Positions 1-9,355 of a DNA stretch of 64,000 nucleotides are shown here, piece by piece (within the stretch, counting starts at the first letter, position 1; the number at the start of each line of letters is the position of its first letter). Both the position numbers and the translations under genes were made by a program. The notes under the pieces are model-generated. The model ran no database searches. It was not told the DNA's origin and worked only from the letters and a program-made list of their open reading frames with translations. Source of the stretch: Methylomonas sp. UP202 (GTDB lineage Bacteria > Pseudomonadota > Gammaproteobacteria > Methylococcales > Methylomonadaceae); the NCBI RefSeq assembly GCF_029910655.1, contig NZ_CP123897.1, positions 186,001-250,000 on the forward strand, in the 5' to 3' direction.

Positions 1-164
1 CCGGTCCCCACCTGCACTTCGCGGTGCAGGTCAATCGCGGCATGGCGTTGGTGTCGGTGCCATTCCGTTTTGTCGACGCGCAAGGTCGGCGCTTTACGCC
101 GGAATTGGGCCGGTGGCTGGGCGATCAGCCGTCTCCGGCCGGCGTCGCGGCCGAGTCGCCGTAG
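1..164 (+). CDS. M23-family metallopeptidase, C-terminal end only
   Basis: The open frame runs in from the left edge (codons in phase from base 3) and stops with TAG at 162-164. Its first visible residues, GPHLHFAVQ, are the last zinc-ligand motif (HxH) of lysostaphin-type M23 peptidases, which cut peptidoglycan cross-links or activate amidases in the periplasm. The tail after the motif (about 45 residues) looks like the usual beta-strand end of the domain. The rest of the gene lies outside the window. The last 40 bases overlap the end of the convergent diguanylate cyclase gene. Confidence 0.8.
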   Translation, partial: GPHLHFAVQVNRGMALVSVPFRFVDAQGRRFTPELGRWLGDQPSPAGVAAESP

Positions 165-2380
165 AACCGATAACAGCCCTTGCCGGCGCATTTGGCTTGG
201 TACATCGCTTGGTCGGCGTGCTTCATTAAAGTTTTGACGTCGGCTCCGTGATTGGGATAAATCGCGATGCCCAAGCTGGTCGAAATATTCACCGCGTATT
301 GCTCGAGCGAAAACGGTCGGTTCAAGGCTTCCAAAATCTTTTCGGAAATCGCCACCACATCGCGCTCGCCGTCGATTTGTGGCAGCAGAACCACGAATTC
401 GTCGCCCCCCAGCCGGGATACCGTATCGGATTCGCGGCGGACGCAGGCCCGTAGCCGGCAGGCCACGTCTTGCAACAGCAAATCGCCGATGTCGTGACCG
501 TAACTGTCGTTGACCGGTTTGAACTGGTCCAGGTCCAGATATATCAAGGCGAGCCGGGTTTGCTCGCGTCTGGCTTGCGCCAGCGCCTGACGCAAGCGGT
601 CGCTGAGCAGGATGCGATTGGGCAGATCGGTTAGCGGGTCGTGGTGGGCCAAATGGTGGACGTGGTCTTCGATGGCCTTGCGCTCGCTGATGTCGGTCAT
701 CGCCGCGACAAAATGGGTGATGGCGCCGTCCGCGCCTCGCACCGCGGTCATGGTTTGCCACACCGGAAACACCGTGCCGTTCTTGTGCCTGTTCCATAGC
801 TCACCCTGCCAGACGCCGTTACGGCGCAAGCCGCTCCATACTTCGTCGTAAAATCGGCCGTCGTGAATATCCGAATGCAACAGGTTAAGGTTGCGGCCGA
901 CCGCGTCGGCCGGGGTGTAGCCGGTCATTTCGCTAAACGACAGATTGATTTTCAGGATCACCGCGTCGGCATCGGTGATGGCCATGCCTTCTTGGGACTC
1001 GAACGCGGTGGCGGCGATGCGTAACTGGGTTTCGGCTTGTTTGCGTTCGCTAATATTTTGCGCGAATGCAAACATCAGCGAACGATCGCCGTAACGGATG
1101 TAATGTCCGGTCACTTCGACCGGCACCAGCGTACCGTCCTTGCGGCGGTGCCGGCTCTCCAGCACGACGATTTCCTCGGCTTGTAGACGTTGCCACAACA
1201 TCGGCCAGTCCGCCTCGCTCAAATCGAGGTTGAACTGCCAGGGGAACATGCCCAACAATTCGGCGCGGCTGTAACCCAGCGTTTCGCAGGCGTAATCGTT
1301 GATATAGGTGATACGGCCGTTTTCGTCCAGCCAGTAGAACGCGGTCTTGCTTTTATCGACCATGGCTCGGGTAAACCACAGCTCGGATTCGATTTGCTTG
1401 AATTCGGTGATGTCGTCGTAAACGCCCAGCACGCCGATGGTTTCGCCGCGTCGGTTACGTAACGGCGCTTTCGATGTGCGCAGCACACATTCGCCGTGAT
1501 CGGACGTGATTTGTGGTTCTTCGTAAGCCAGTTTCGCTTGACCGGACTCAATGACCCAACGGTCGTCGCGCCGGTAGAGCTCCGCTTGCCGGTACCACGC
1601 CAATTGAGTGTCGACCTTGCCGATCACGGTCGCCACGTCCGGCGCGCCGCTGTCCTCGGCGAACAAAGCATTGCAGCCCAGATAACGGGAAGCTCGGTCC
1701 TTCCAGAATACGCGCAACGGGATGGTTTCGATCACCAGTTGCAACAAGTTGCGCGACTCGGCCAGCGCATTCATCGCCTCGACCCGCTCCGACACGTCGT
1801 ACAGCACTACCAAGTGGAGGTGGTCGCAGAGCGGCCCCAACGGCGTTACGGTGACGACCACGTTTTTGGTTATGCCGTTCTTGCAAAAAACCTTGAGTTC
1901 CAGCGGTTCGAAGCGGGGCGGCTCGCAATTCAGCCGGCGCTGCCATTCGTCGGTTACCCAATAGCGATAGTCGCTGTCCGGATAGGCTTTGCGGCGCCAG
2001 GTTTCGACATCGGGAAGATCGGCCGCCAGGTAGCCGAACGCGTTGCTGAAGGCCGGATTCAGGCGTAATATCCGGCGATCGGCGTCGAACAAGGCGATCG
2101 GTATCGGCAGGGCGTCGATGATCGTGTTCAGTTGCAAAATGTTGCGGTCTAGCGAAGCCATTTTCTCGAGGAGCAACACCGTGATGCCCGACACCAGAGA
2201 CGCGACGATCAGCGACGCGACCAAGCCGGTCAGCAAATAATCCCAGGTGATTACGCCGCGCAACAACCAGCTCATCGCGGCGACGATGGTTTCGGTCAGC
2301 AGCAGCGCCAGTACCACGGCCAGCAGCCAGACCTGCCATTTGCGAGAGTGTTGCAGAGCGGGGATGGGAGCGAAATTCAC
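125..2380 (-). CDS. Membrane-anchored PAS-repeat diguanylate cyclase
   Basis: Protein of 751 residues predicted to make cyclic di-GMP. Two N-terminal transmembrane segments (about 16-38 and 46-70) have almost no periplasmic loop, so sensing is probably cytosolic or within the membrane. Four PAS/PAC units follow (about 80-200, 205-330, 335-450 and 452-575), with the typical PAC ending 'ISERK' visible twice. A GGDEF domain fills about 580-740 with an intact GGDEF active site. RESD five residues upstream fits the RxxD product-inhibition site. There is no EAL domain. It stands alone and converges on the M23 peptidase gene. The PAS ligand (haem, flavin or other) cannot be told from sequence. Confidence 0.93.
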   Translation of the reverse strand: MNFAPIPALQHSRKWQVWLLAVVLALLLTETIVAAMSWLLRGVITWDYLLTGLVASLIVASLVSGITVLLLEKMASLDRNILQLNTIIDALPIPIALFDADRRILRLNPAFSNAFGYLAADLPDVETWRRKAYPDSDYRYWVTDEWQRRLNCEPPRFEPLELKVFCKNGITKNVVVTVTPLGPLCDHLHLVVLYDVSERVEAMNALAESRNLLQLVIETIPLRVFWKDRASRYLGCNALFAEDSGAPDVATVIGKVDTQLAWYRQAELYRRDDRWVIESGQAKLAYEEPQITSDHGECVLRTSKAPLRNRRGETIGVLGVYDDITEFKQIESELWFTRAMVDKSKTAFYWLDENGRITYINDYACETLGYSRAELLGMFPWQFNLDLSEADWPMLWQRLQAEEIVVLESRHRRKDGTLVPVEVTGHYIRYGDRSLMFAFAQNISERKQAETQLRIAATAFESQEGMAITDADAVILKINLSFSEMTGYTPADAVGRNLNLLHSDIHDGRFYDEVWSGLRRNGVWQGELWNRHKNGTVFPVWQTMTAVRGADGAITHFVAAMTDISERKAIEDHVHHLAHHDPLTDLPNRILLSDRLRQALAQARREQTRLALIYLDLDQFKPVNDSYGHDIGDLLLQDVACRLRACVRRESDTVSRLGGDEFVVLLPQIDGERDVVAISEKILEALNRPFSLEQYAVNISTSLGIAIYPNHGADVKTLMKHADQAMYQAKCAGKGCYRFYGDSAATPAGDG

Positions 2381-2510
2381 GGACGGCCTCGAACTGGCGA
2401 TACGACGGTCGAACGCCGCCGCTTGTAAGTGTTAACTTACACTTTACGTCCGGCTTTGGAAAGAGGGCGATGGCTTGCCCGCCGTGTCGAGCGGAATACT
2501 CCCGGCCTTT

Positions 2511-3725
2511 TCAATGACGCGTGCGACGATCGAGTCGCAGCATCAGCCACGCGGCGGCGGAGAAGATCGCGCCGGCCACGAAAGTCAGCGCCGCGCCGTG
2601 GCTATCCCACAGCCAGCCGGCCAAGACACTGGCAGCCAGCATTGCCAGGCCGGAGATCAGATTGAAAAAGCCGAAACCGGTGCCGCGTAAATCGGCCGGC
2701 GCGGTGTCAGCTACCAGTTTGGCGAGCAGGCCTTGGGTCATCCCCATGTGAACGCCCCATAAACCGACGCCGACCAGCGTCGCCCGCCAATCAGCGCTGC
2801 TGGCCAACACCAGGTCCGCGCCGATCAGCACCAGCAAGCCCCAGCTCAGCAAGCGCGCCGGCGAGATCCGGTCCGACAATTTCCCGAACGGATAGGCAGT
2901 CGCCGAGTACACGATATTCATCGCCACCATCACCAGCGGTACCAGCGCTAAGGCTATGCCCCCCTGTTGTGCCCTGAGCACCAGAAACGCCTCGCTGAAG
3001 CGCGCCAACGTGAACACCGCGCCGATGGTCACGACCCGCCAATAGGTCTTGCCCAAGCGGCGCAGATTGGCGCGGCGGATTGGATTGCCGTGCCTGGCCT
3101 TGACCAGATGCTTGGGTTCCTTGACGCCGACCAGCAGCATTAGTACCGCCAAGGCGCCCGGAATCACCGCCACCCAAAACACGGCCCGAAAGTCATTGTC
3201 CCACCACAGCATCAAGGTCACCGCCAACAAAGGGCCCAGAAACGCGCCGATATTATCCAGTGACTGTCGCAAGCCGAAGGCCGCGCCGCGAATTCCGGCC
3301 GGCGCCAGATCGGCCACCAGCGCATCGCGCGGCGCCCCACGTATGCCTTTGCCGACTCTGTCCAACAAGCGGGCTGTCAGCACCATGCCGCTACTGGCGG
3401 CAATGGCGAACAGCGGCTTGGTCAGCGCGCCCAGGCTGTAACCGATCAGCGCCAGGCTTTTGCGCTTGCCCAGATAATCGCTGGCGACGCCGGAAAAGAC
3501 TTTGACGATCAATGCGGTGGCTTCGGCGGCGCCTTCGATCAAGCCGACGCTCAACGTGCTGGCGCCCAGCGTGCCGACCATGAACAACGGCAGCAGGCTG
3601 TGAATCATTTCCGAGGAAATGTCCATCAACAGACTGACAAAACCCAGCGCCCACACGCCGCCGGGGATTTGCCGCCAAACGGCGATGGGTTTCGATGGGT
3701 TCATTTTGTTGATCGGTTGGGGCAC
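2511..3725 (-). CDS. MFS transporter
   Basis: 404-residue protein of the major facilitator superfamily with about 12 hydrophobic segments. It has the loop 2-3 signature region ('GVASDYLGKRKS') and a matching second-half loop ('GKLSDRISPARL'). The length fits a drug/sugar-phosphate type MFS carrier with no extra domain. An internal ATG seven codons in (3704, MNPSKP) is an equally good start. No neighbour shares its strand, so the substrate cannot be inferred. Fairly sure of family, unsure of role. Confidence 0.85.
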   Translation of the reverse strand: MPQPINKMNPSKPIAVWRQIPGGVWALGFVSLLMDISSEMIHSLLPLFMVGTLGASTLSVGLIEGAAEATALIVKVFSGVASDYLGKRKSLALIGYSLGALTKPLFAIAASSGMVLTARLLDRVGKGIRGAPRDALVADLAPAGIRGAAFGLRQSLDNIGAFLGPLLAVTLMLWWDNDFRAVFWVAVIPGALAVLMLLVGVKEPKHLVKARHGNPIRRANLRRLGKTYWRVVTIGAVFTLARFSEAFLVLRAQQGGIALALVPLVMVAMNIVYSATAYPFGKLSDRISPARLLSWGLLVLIGADLVLASSADWRATLVGVGLWGVHMGMTQGLLAKLVADTAPADLRGTGFGFFNLISGLAMLAASVLAGWLWDSHGAALTFVAGAIFSAAAWLMLRLDRRTRH

Positions 3726-3815
3726 TGGGGCGCCGACGGCGCCGATTTCGGTGGCATTTCACCACAGATTGCGATAAAAAGCCGGTCCGATCATTTTTGC
3801 AACTAGGAGGACACC

Positions 3816-4598
3816 ATGAAACCCATTTGGCTAGTGTTAAGCCTGTTAATCGCGAGCGGCGCGCAAGCCGCGTTGCGCGAGCAGACCGTCGAATACAACG
3901 CCGGCGATACTCGGCTGCGCGGCTATCTGGCCTGGGACGACGCCAAGGGCCTCAAGCAGCCGGGCGTGCTGGTCGTCCACGAATGGTGGGGCTTGAACGA
4001 CTACGCCCGCCAGCGCGCTAAAATGCTGGCCGAGCTGGGCTATACCGCGTTGGCGGTGGATATGTACGGGGACGGGAAGTCCAGCGAACACGCCGCCGAA
4101 GCGTCGGCCTTCATGAAATCGGTGCTGGAACGGGCCGACATCGCCAAGCAACGTTTTCTGGCGGCCTTGCAATTCTTGCGGGAGCAACCCAACGTCGATG
4201 TCGGCAAGATTGCCGCGATCGGCTACTGTTTCGGCGGATCGACTGTGTTGAACATGGCGCGGCAAGGCGTCGAATTGGCGGCCGTGGTCAGCTTTCACGG
4301 CAATCTGGTGACCGATACTCCGGCCAAACCCGGCAGTGTCAAGGCTAAGGTGTTGGTGTTGAACGGCGCGGCCGACGGCTTCGTGACGCCGCAAAGCATC
4401 GCGGACTTCGAAAAGGAAATGGCGCTGGCCAAGGCGGATTATCGCTTCGTCAATTATCCGGGGGCCAAACACGGTTTTACCAATCCGGATGCCGACCGTC
4501 TCGGCAAGGCCAACCAGTTGGACGTGGCTTACGACGCGGAAGCCGACCGGCTATCCTGGACGGCGATGCAAGAACTGTTCGATTCGCTATTCAAATGA
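3816..4598 (+). CDS. Secreted dienelactone hydrolase family protein
   Basis: 260 residues starting with a signal peptide (MKPIWLVLSLLIASGAQA). A strong ribosome site (AGGAGG) lies a few bases before the ATG. The alpha/beta hydrolase fold of the dienelactone hydrolase family is visible: nucleophile elbow GYCFGGS with Cys as nucleophile, an acid in 'GAADGFV', and the catalytic His in 'AKHGFTN'. Family members hydrolyse cyclic esters or other small esters. The periplasmic location and lack of a catabolic operon argue against chlorocatechol breakdown, so the true substrate is unknown. It converges on crp. Confidence 0.88.
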   Translation: MKPIWLVLSLLIASGAQAALREQTVEYNAGDTRLRGYLAWDDAKGLKQPGVLVVHEWWGLNDYARQRAKMLAELGYTALAVDMYGDGKSSEHAAEASAFMKSVLERADIAKQRFLAALQFLREQPNVDVGKIAAIGYCFGGSTVLNMARQGVELAAVVSFHGNLVTDTPAKPGSVKAKVLVLNGAADGFVTPQSIADFEKEMALAKADYRFVNYPGAKHGFTNPDADRLGKANQLDVAYDAEADRLSWTAMQELFDSLFK

Positions 4599-4603
4599 TC
4601 GCG

Positions 4604-4628
4604 GCGGCCGTTCCGGTGGAGCGGCCGC
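4604..4628. terminator. Possible bidirectional stem-loop between convergent genes
   Basis: Seven-base perfect arms GCGGCCG and CGGCCGC with an 11-base loop sit between the stop codons of the hydrolase gene and crp. There is no T-run on either side, so function as an intrinsic terminator is weakly supported. Confidence 0.3.
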
Positions 4629-4652
4629 GCCGATGGTGGACGTAGGATGGAT

Positions 4653-5306
4653 TTAGCGGGTGCCGAACACGACGATGGTTTTGCCGTGGGCGGTGATCAA
4701 GCCTTTATCTTCCAACTCCTTCAATACCCGGCCGGCCATTTCCCTGGAGCAGCCGACGATACGACCGATTTCCTGACGGGTGATGTGCAATTGCATGCCG
4801 TCGGGGTGGGTGATCGCGTCCGGCTCCTTGCACAGATCCAGTAAGGTCCGGGCGATACGTCCCTCGACGTCCATGAAGGCCAGGTCGCGGTATTTGCGGC
4901 TGGTAATCAGCAAACGGGTGGAGAGTTGCTCGCCGAGCACGGTCAGAATTTCGACGGCCTGATCGCGCAAATCGGCGTTCAGCAATTGCTTGAAACGCTC
5001 GTAACCGATCTCCGCCATCTGGCACTTGGTGCGGGTTTTCACCAACACGCTACGGGTTTCGGCATTTTTGAACACGCCGATTTCGCCTACGAAATCGTGC
5101 TTGTTCAAATAAGCCAGAATCAGTTCCCGGCCTTCTTCGTCTTCGACGCTGACGCTGACCGAGCCGTCGACCACAAACAACAACTTGTCGCCGACGTCGC
5201 CGGGACGGACGATCGTGATTTTGGCCGGATAGGTCCGGACATGGCAGAAGCGCAAAAAGGCTTCGAGAGCGGATGGCGAGATCTTGTTTTGTTTAACGAA
5301 GCTCAT
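4653..5306 (-). CDS. crp: Cyclic AMP receptor protein (CRP/Vfr type)
   Basis: 217-residue global regulator. The N-terminal cyclic-nucleotide pocket keeps the key residues (GE ... RSVLVKT) and the central helix carries the TS pair that contacts cAMP. The C-terminal winged helix has the recognition helix CSREMAGR, whose R-E-x-x-G-R pattern matches E. coli CRP, so it should read TGTGA-N6-TCACA sites. It is divergent from an osmC gene followed by speD, the same trio seen around Pseudomonas vfr (and crp-yhfA in E. coli). Its close match to CRP rather than Fnr (no N-terminal Cys cluster) makes this call firm. A lone TGTGA half-site lies at 5322-5326 just upstream. Confidence 0.93.
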   Translation of the reverse strand: MSFVKQNKISPSALEAFLRFCHVRTYPAKITIVRPGDVGDKLLFVVDGSVSVSVEDEEGRELILAYLNKHDFVGEIGVFKNAETRSVLVKTRTKCQMAEIGYERFKQLLNADLRDQAVEILTVLGEQLSTRLLITSRKYRDLAFMDVEGRIARTLLDLCKEPDAITHPDGMQLHITRQEIGRIVGCSREMAGRVLKELEDKGLITAHGKTIVVFGTR

Positions 5307-5435
5307 AATTTGTAATAATTCTGTGAACTGATTTGGCTACCTTATCAAGGTGCAGGAGTTTCGGAAAAAAATCAAGACATTTGACGGGTTCGTTGTAAAA
5401 TCCGCGTCAATTTTGGTTTCGACTTGGGTTAGAGG

Positions 5436-5855
5436 ATGCAAGCAACGATTAAATGGGTCGACGGCAGATTGTTCGTCGGCGAGTCCGGCAGCGGACACAC
5501 GGTGGTGATGGACGGTCCGCCCGACCACGGCGGTCGGAATTTGGGCGTGCGTCCGATGGAAATGCTGCTGATGGGCGTGGGCGGCTGCTCGTCGTTCGAC
5601 GTGGTCGACATCCTGCAGAAAGGCCGCCACGAAATCGTGCATTGCAGTGCCGAATTGACCGCCGAACGCGCCGACGCCGTGCCGGCGGTGTTTACCAAAA
5701 TCCACCTGCATTTCAAGGTGACCGGGAAAAATCTGCCGGCATCGGCGGTGGAGCGGGCGGTGAAACTGTCCGCCGAAAAATATTGTTCGGCATCCATCAT
5801 GCTGGGCAAGGCCGGCGTGGAAATCAGTCACGATTTCGAAGTTATCGAGGGTTAA
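5436..5855 (+). CDS. OsmC/YhfA-family protein
   Basis: 139-residue OsmC-superfamily protein of the YhfA subgroup. The two conserved cysteines expected for peroxide chemistry are present: Cys51 in GGCSSFD and Cys117 in KYCSAS, with the preceding Arg/Glu-rich helix. OsmC relatives reduce organic hydroperoxides as dimers in the cytosol, but YhfA-type members next to crp have no proven substrate. The speD start codon follows four bases after the stop, so the two are surely cotranscribed. Confidence 0.88.
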   Translation: MQATIKWVDGRLFVGESGSGHTVVMDGPPDHGGRNLGVRPMEMLLMGVGGCSSFDVVDILQKGRHEIVHCSAELTAERADAVPAVFTKIHLHFKVTGKNLPASAVERAVKLSAEKYCSASIMLGKAGVEISHDFEVIEG

Positions 5856-5859
5856 GCGG

Positions 5860-6639
5860 TTGAGCAAATTACAATTACACGGGTTTAACAACCTGACCAA
5901 ATCGTTGAGCTTCAACATTTACGACGTTTGCTACGCGCCCAAGGAGCAAGAAAAAGCGTACATCGAATACATCGACGAAGCTTACAACGCCAAACGCCTG
6001 ACCCAAATTTTGAAGGATGTGGCCAACATCATCGGCGCGCAGATTTTGAACATCGCTCATCAGGATTACGACCCGCAAGGCGCCAGCGTAACGATGTTGA
6101 TTTCCGAGGGCGCGGTGATCCCGGCCGGCATGAATTCCGAGTCGCCCGGACCGTTGCCCGACACGATTTTGGCGCATTTGGACAAGAGCCACATCACCGT
6201 GCACACCTATCCGGAAAGTCATCCGGATACCGATATTTGCACGTTTCGGGCCGACATCGACGTGTCCACCTGCGGACAAATTTCGCCGTTGAAAGCCTTG
6301 AATTATCTAATACATAGCTTCGAGTCCGACATCGTCATCATGGATTACCGGGTGCGTGGATTCACCCGCGACGTGACCGGCCAGAAGATCTATATCGACC
6401 ACAAGATCAACTCGATTCAAAACTACATCGCCGAAAGCACCAAGGAGCTGTATCAAATGATCGACGTCAACGTCTATCAGGAGAACATCTTCCATACCAA
6501 GATGATGCTGAAGGAAACCGAACTGGAAAATTACCTGTTCGAAAAGGAGAGTAATTTCAGCGACGAGGAGCAGGAAGAAATCCAGGAAATGCTCCAGGAA
6601 GAAATGGCCGAAATCTTCTACGGCCGCAATTTTTCGTAA
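5860..6639 (+). CDS. speD: S-adenosylmethionine decarboxylase proenzyme (class 1, E. coli type)
   Basis: 259 residues from a TTG start at 5860; the N-terminus matches E. coli SpeD from this point. It makes decarboxylated SAM, the aminopropyl donor for spermidine. The self-cleavage site is in HLDKSHI: Ser110 becomes the pyruvoyl group and splits the chain into alpha and beta subunits. The nearby segments CTFRAD, DVSTCG and DYRVRGF are conserved in the family. No speE is seen in the window. Four bases separate it from osmC, and it may be translationally coupled, which would suit its weak TTG start. Confidence 0.95.
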   Translation: MSKLQLHGFNNLTKSLSFNIYDVCYAPKEQEKAYIEYIDEAYNAKRLTQILKDVANIIGAQILNIAHQDYDPQGASVTMLISEGAVIPAGMNSESPGPLPDTILAHLDKSHITVHTYPESHPDTDICTFRADIDVSTCGQISPLKALNYLIHSFESDIVIMDYRVRGFTRDVTGQKIYIDHKINSIQNYIAESTKELYQMIDVNVYQENIFHTKMMLKETELENYLFEKESNFSDEEQEEIQEMLQEEMAEIFYGRNFS

Positions 6640-6661
6640 GCCATTACTGACTTGATAGCAT

Positions 6662-6687
6662 CGATGCCGTCGATTCCGGCGGCATCG
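6662..6687 (+). terminator. Stem-loop after speD
   Basis: Eight-base arms CGATGCCG and CGGCATCG with a 10-base loop begin about 22 bases after the speD stop. No T-tract follows, so it is only a candidate terminator or 3'-end stabiliser. Confidence 0.35.
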
Positions 6688-6867
6688 CTCGATAGCCTTC
6701 CGCATAGCCGGTTGCCGGTTTTCAAGGCTCGATCACCGGTTTCCCCGTCCATCTACCCACTCCACGCATCATCCCCCTCGGCTAGGCGTTTGCGCGCTTG
6801 CCACGCAATTGTCGCGCTAGCGTCATCGGCTTTTCATATTCCCGGTTTGTAATGCCCAGCGGTGGCT

Positions 6868-6883
6868 GGGACGGAATCGTCCC
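6868..6883 (+). other. Small hairpin in the leader of the first VPLPA-CTERM gene
   Basis: GGGACG and CGTCCC arms around a GAAT loop lie 40 bases before the ATG at 6923. The 283-base gap from speD to that ATG holds no other gene that I can support. A hairpin also precedes the second VPLPA-CTERM gene (47364-47397). Confidence 0.35.
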
Positions 6884-6922
6884 TGCCCCTTCAACGGCAT
6901 TTTTCAAATGGGGTACAGACTT

Positions 6923-7489
6923 ATGTTCAAACCAAGATTTTTCGCGGCGGTGGCGCTGGCATTCGCGCTACCGGCTCAGGCCCAAACGGTCGCTTTAGCC
7001 GTCGACGGCAGTTGGAGCGAGTTCGTTGTCGATGATTTTTCCGCCGAATCCGGCATCGATCCGCTCAGCTGGATCGACGACGACGGCTCGGCCATCGCAT
7101 TCGATTTCACGTTGAGCGCTCCGGCGATTCTGAAAGTCGTGGACGCCGGCTTTTCCGGCGATAGTTTCCAGGTCTTCGATAACGGTGTCGCGCTGGGTTA
7201 TACCAGTGTCGGGATCAACAATTACGTGGACGGCGATACGCCGACCGTGATCGATTTTAACGCAGCCTGGAGCCAAACCAATTTCAGCCGGGGCTTGTTT
7301 CAGCTCGGCGCAGGCAGCCACAACATCACCGGCCTGCTGGCGGTTTCGGCACTGGATGCCGACGATCAACCATTCAACGCCACCTTGGGCGGTGTTGCCT
7401 TGACGGCGGTTCCGTTGCCGGGCGCCGCTTGGCTGATGCTGTCCGGTAGCGGCTTGTTGGCTGCCGTCGCGCGGCGCCGTTCGGCTTAA
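6923..7489 (+). CDS. Exported protein with VPLPA-CTERM sorting signal
   Basis: 188 residues from the ATG at 6923 (an upstream ATG at 6908 adds five residues but spoils the signal-peptide n-region). Order: signal peptide (MFKPRFFAAVALAFALPAQA), an Asp/Ser/Gly-rich beta-type body with no catalytic motif that I recognise, then VPLPGAAWL, a hydrophobic helix, and a final RRRSA. This tripartite tail is the VPLPA variant of the PEP-CTERM signal, which family knowledge links to exosortase processing and surface display. The nucleotidase gene starts 14 bases after the stop, so it probably shares the transcript. Function unknown. Confidence 0.85.
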   Translation: MFKPRFFAAVALAFALPAQAQTVALAVDGSWSEFVVDDFSAESGIDPLSWIDDDGSAIAFDFTLSAPAILKVVDAGFSGDSFQVFDNGVALGYTSVGINNYVDGDTPTVIDFNAAWSQTNFSRGLFQLGAGSHNITGLLAVSALDADDQPFNATLGGVALTAVPLPGAAWLMLSGSGLLAAVARRRSA

Positions 7490-7503
7490 TTGGGAGAATC
7501 GCC

Positions 7504-9348
7504 ATGAGAAACAAACAATTGATCGCCGGTATCGGCATCGCGTTAGCGACGCTGGGTTGCGCGCAAGCCGCCACCAGCACCGTTAAGATCGTCGCATTCA
7601 ACGACTTCCACGGCAATCTGCAATCGCCGGGCAATTTCGGCGTGCAGGCCGGCGGCTCCGGCACCGTGATCGTCAGCAAGCCGGCCGGCGGCGTCGATAT
7701 GCTGGCCGCTTACGTCGATGCGTTGAAAGCGGAGAATCAGAACAGCGTCGTCGTGTCGGCCGGCGACCTGATCGGCGCCAGCCCGTTGATCTCGGCCTTT
7801 TTTCACGACGAAGGCACGATAGAAACCATGAACCGCCTGGGCCTGGAATTCAACGCGGTCGGCAACCACGAGTTCGACGAAGGCAAGGACGAGTTGCTGC
7901 GGATGCAGGCGGGCGGCTGCCATCCGACCGACAGCAACACCTGCAAGGGCGCGGAAGTCGGCACGCCGGTACCGTTCGAAGGCGCAAAATTCAAGTTTCT
8001 GGCCGCCAACGTGGTTAACACCGCGAACGGCAAGACCGTGTTTCCGGCTTACGCCATCAAGAACTTCAATACCGCCGGCGGCAAGCTTAAGGTCGGCTTC
8101 ATCGGTTTGACCTTGAAGGAAACCCCGACCATCGTCACGCCGGCCGGCGTGGCCGGTTTGGCGTTCAAGGACGAAGCCGCCACCGTCAACGGCTTGGTGC
8201 CGAAGTTGCGCGCCCAGGGCGTCGAAGCCATCGTCGTGCTGCTGCATCAAGGTGGCTCACAAGGCAGCGCGGCGCCGAATTTCATCAACGATTGCTCGGC
8301 GGCCTTGCAAGACCCGACCACGTCGCCGGTCAAAGGCATCGTCGCCCAACTGGACAACGCGGTGGACATGGTGATTTCCGGCCACACCCATACCGGTTTC
8401 ATCTGCCAGTTGCCCAACAAGGCCGGCCGCGCGATTCCGGTGACCCAGGCCAGTTCGTTCGGCCGGGTGCTGACCGACATCGACCTGACCATCAACCACG
8501 CCAATGGCGATGTCGTCGCGGTCGATGCGCATAACATCACCGTGGACAGGACCGACGCCAATTATACGGCCGACGCCGAAATCAAAGGCATCGTCGACGG
8601 TTATGCCGCGTTGGTGGCACCGCTGGCGGCTCGCACGATAGGCACGATTACCGGCCCGGCCACCAACTCGGCGAACAGCGCCGGCGAAATGGCGGCCGGC
8701 GATTTGATCGCCGATGCGCAATGGCAAGCCACCTCGGCGGCGGCATTCGGCGGCGCCCAGTTTGCGCTGATGAACCCCGGCGGCGTGCGCAATCCGGGCT
8801 TCACCGCCGCCGGCTATCCGCACGACGTCAGCTACGGCGAAGCGTTTACGGTGCAACCGTTCGGCAACAGCTTGGTGACGCTGACCTTGACCGCCGCGCA
8901 ATTAAAAGATGTGCTGGAGCAGCAATTCGTCGGCGGTGGGTGTTTGTTGTCCGACGGCGTGACCAAGAACAACCAAAGCTCGCAACGCATCCTGCAAATC
9001 TCCAACGGCTTGCATCAGGAATGGAGCGAGTCCGCGCCGGCTTGCGCGAAGGTGCGCAATGTATCGCTGAGCGTTTACGACGCCGATGGCAACCCGACCG
9101 CTACCGACCTGATCGTCAGCGACGGCGCGGTGATCAACCCCAGCCAAACCTACCGGGTCACGGTCAACAACTTCATGGCGACCGGCGGCGACAACTATAG
9201 TGTGTTCACCCAGGGCGGCGACATGCTAGGCGGCGCGCAGGACATCGACGCGCTGATCTCCTACCTGGGCCGCTATCTGCCGCCGCATTCTGCCTACGAT
9301 CCAAGCGCCGCGACGCTACACGCGCCGCGCACCGTCAAACTGCCTTAA
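7504..9348 (+). CDS. Secreted 5'-nucleotidase / metallophosphoesterase
   Basis: 614 residues with a signal peptide (cut near CAQAA). The N-terminal calcineurin-like domain has all metal motifs: FNDFHGN (D34, H36), AGDLIGAS, GNHEFDEG, HQGG and SGHTHTG. The C-terminal nucleotide-binding domain ends with the usual 'NNFMATGGDNY' region. These enzymes strip phosphate from 5'-nucleotides or UDP-sugars outside the cytoplasm, which supports phosphate or nucleoside scavenging. It lacks a sorting tag of its own and follows the VPLPA-CTERM gene in one likely operon, so a surface partnership is possible but is inference. Confidence 0.92.
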   Translation: MRNKQLIAGIGIALATLGCAQAATSTVKIVAFNDFHGNLQSPGNFGVQAGGSGTVIVSKPAGGVDMLAAYVDALKAENQNSVVVSAGDLIGASPLISAFFHDEGTIETMNRLGLEFNAVGNHEFDEGKDELLRMQAGGCHPTDSNTCKGAEVGTPVPFEGAKFKFLAANVVNTANGKTVFPAYAIKNFNTAGGKLKVGFIGLTLKETPTIVTPAGVAGLAFKDEAATVNGLVPKLRAQGVEAIVVLLHQGGSQGSAAPNFINDCSAALQDPTTSPVKGIVAQLDNAVDMVISGHTHTGFICQLPNKAGRAIPVTQASSFGRVLTDIDLTINHANGDVVAVDAHNITVDRTDANYTADAEIKGIVDGYAALVAPLAARTIGTITGPATNSANSAGEMAAGDLIADAQWQATSAAAFGGAQFALMNPGGVRNPGFTAAGYPHDVSYGEAFTVQPFGNSLVTLTLTAAQLKDVLEQQFVGGGCLLSDGVTKNNQSSQRILQISNGLHQEWSESAPACAKVRNVSLSVYDADGNPTATDLIVSDGAVINPSQTYRVTVNNFMATGGDNYSVFTQGGDMLGGAQDIDALISYLGRYLPPHSAYDPSAATLHAPRTVKLP

Positions 9349-9355
9349 AACGCTG

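Noticed and set aside
5307-5435. A full CRP-binding palindrome in the crp/osmC gap
   Set aside because: Only one TGTGA half-site is present; the second half does not match TCACA at the proper spacing.
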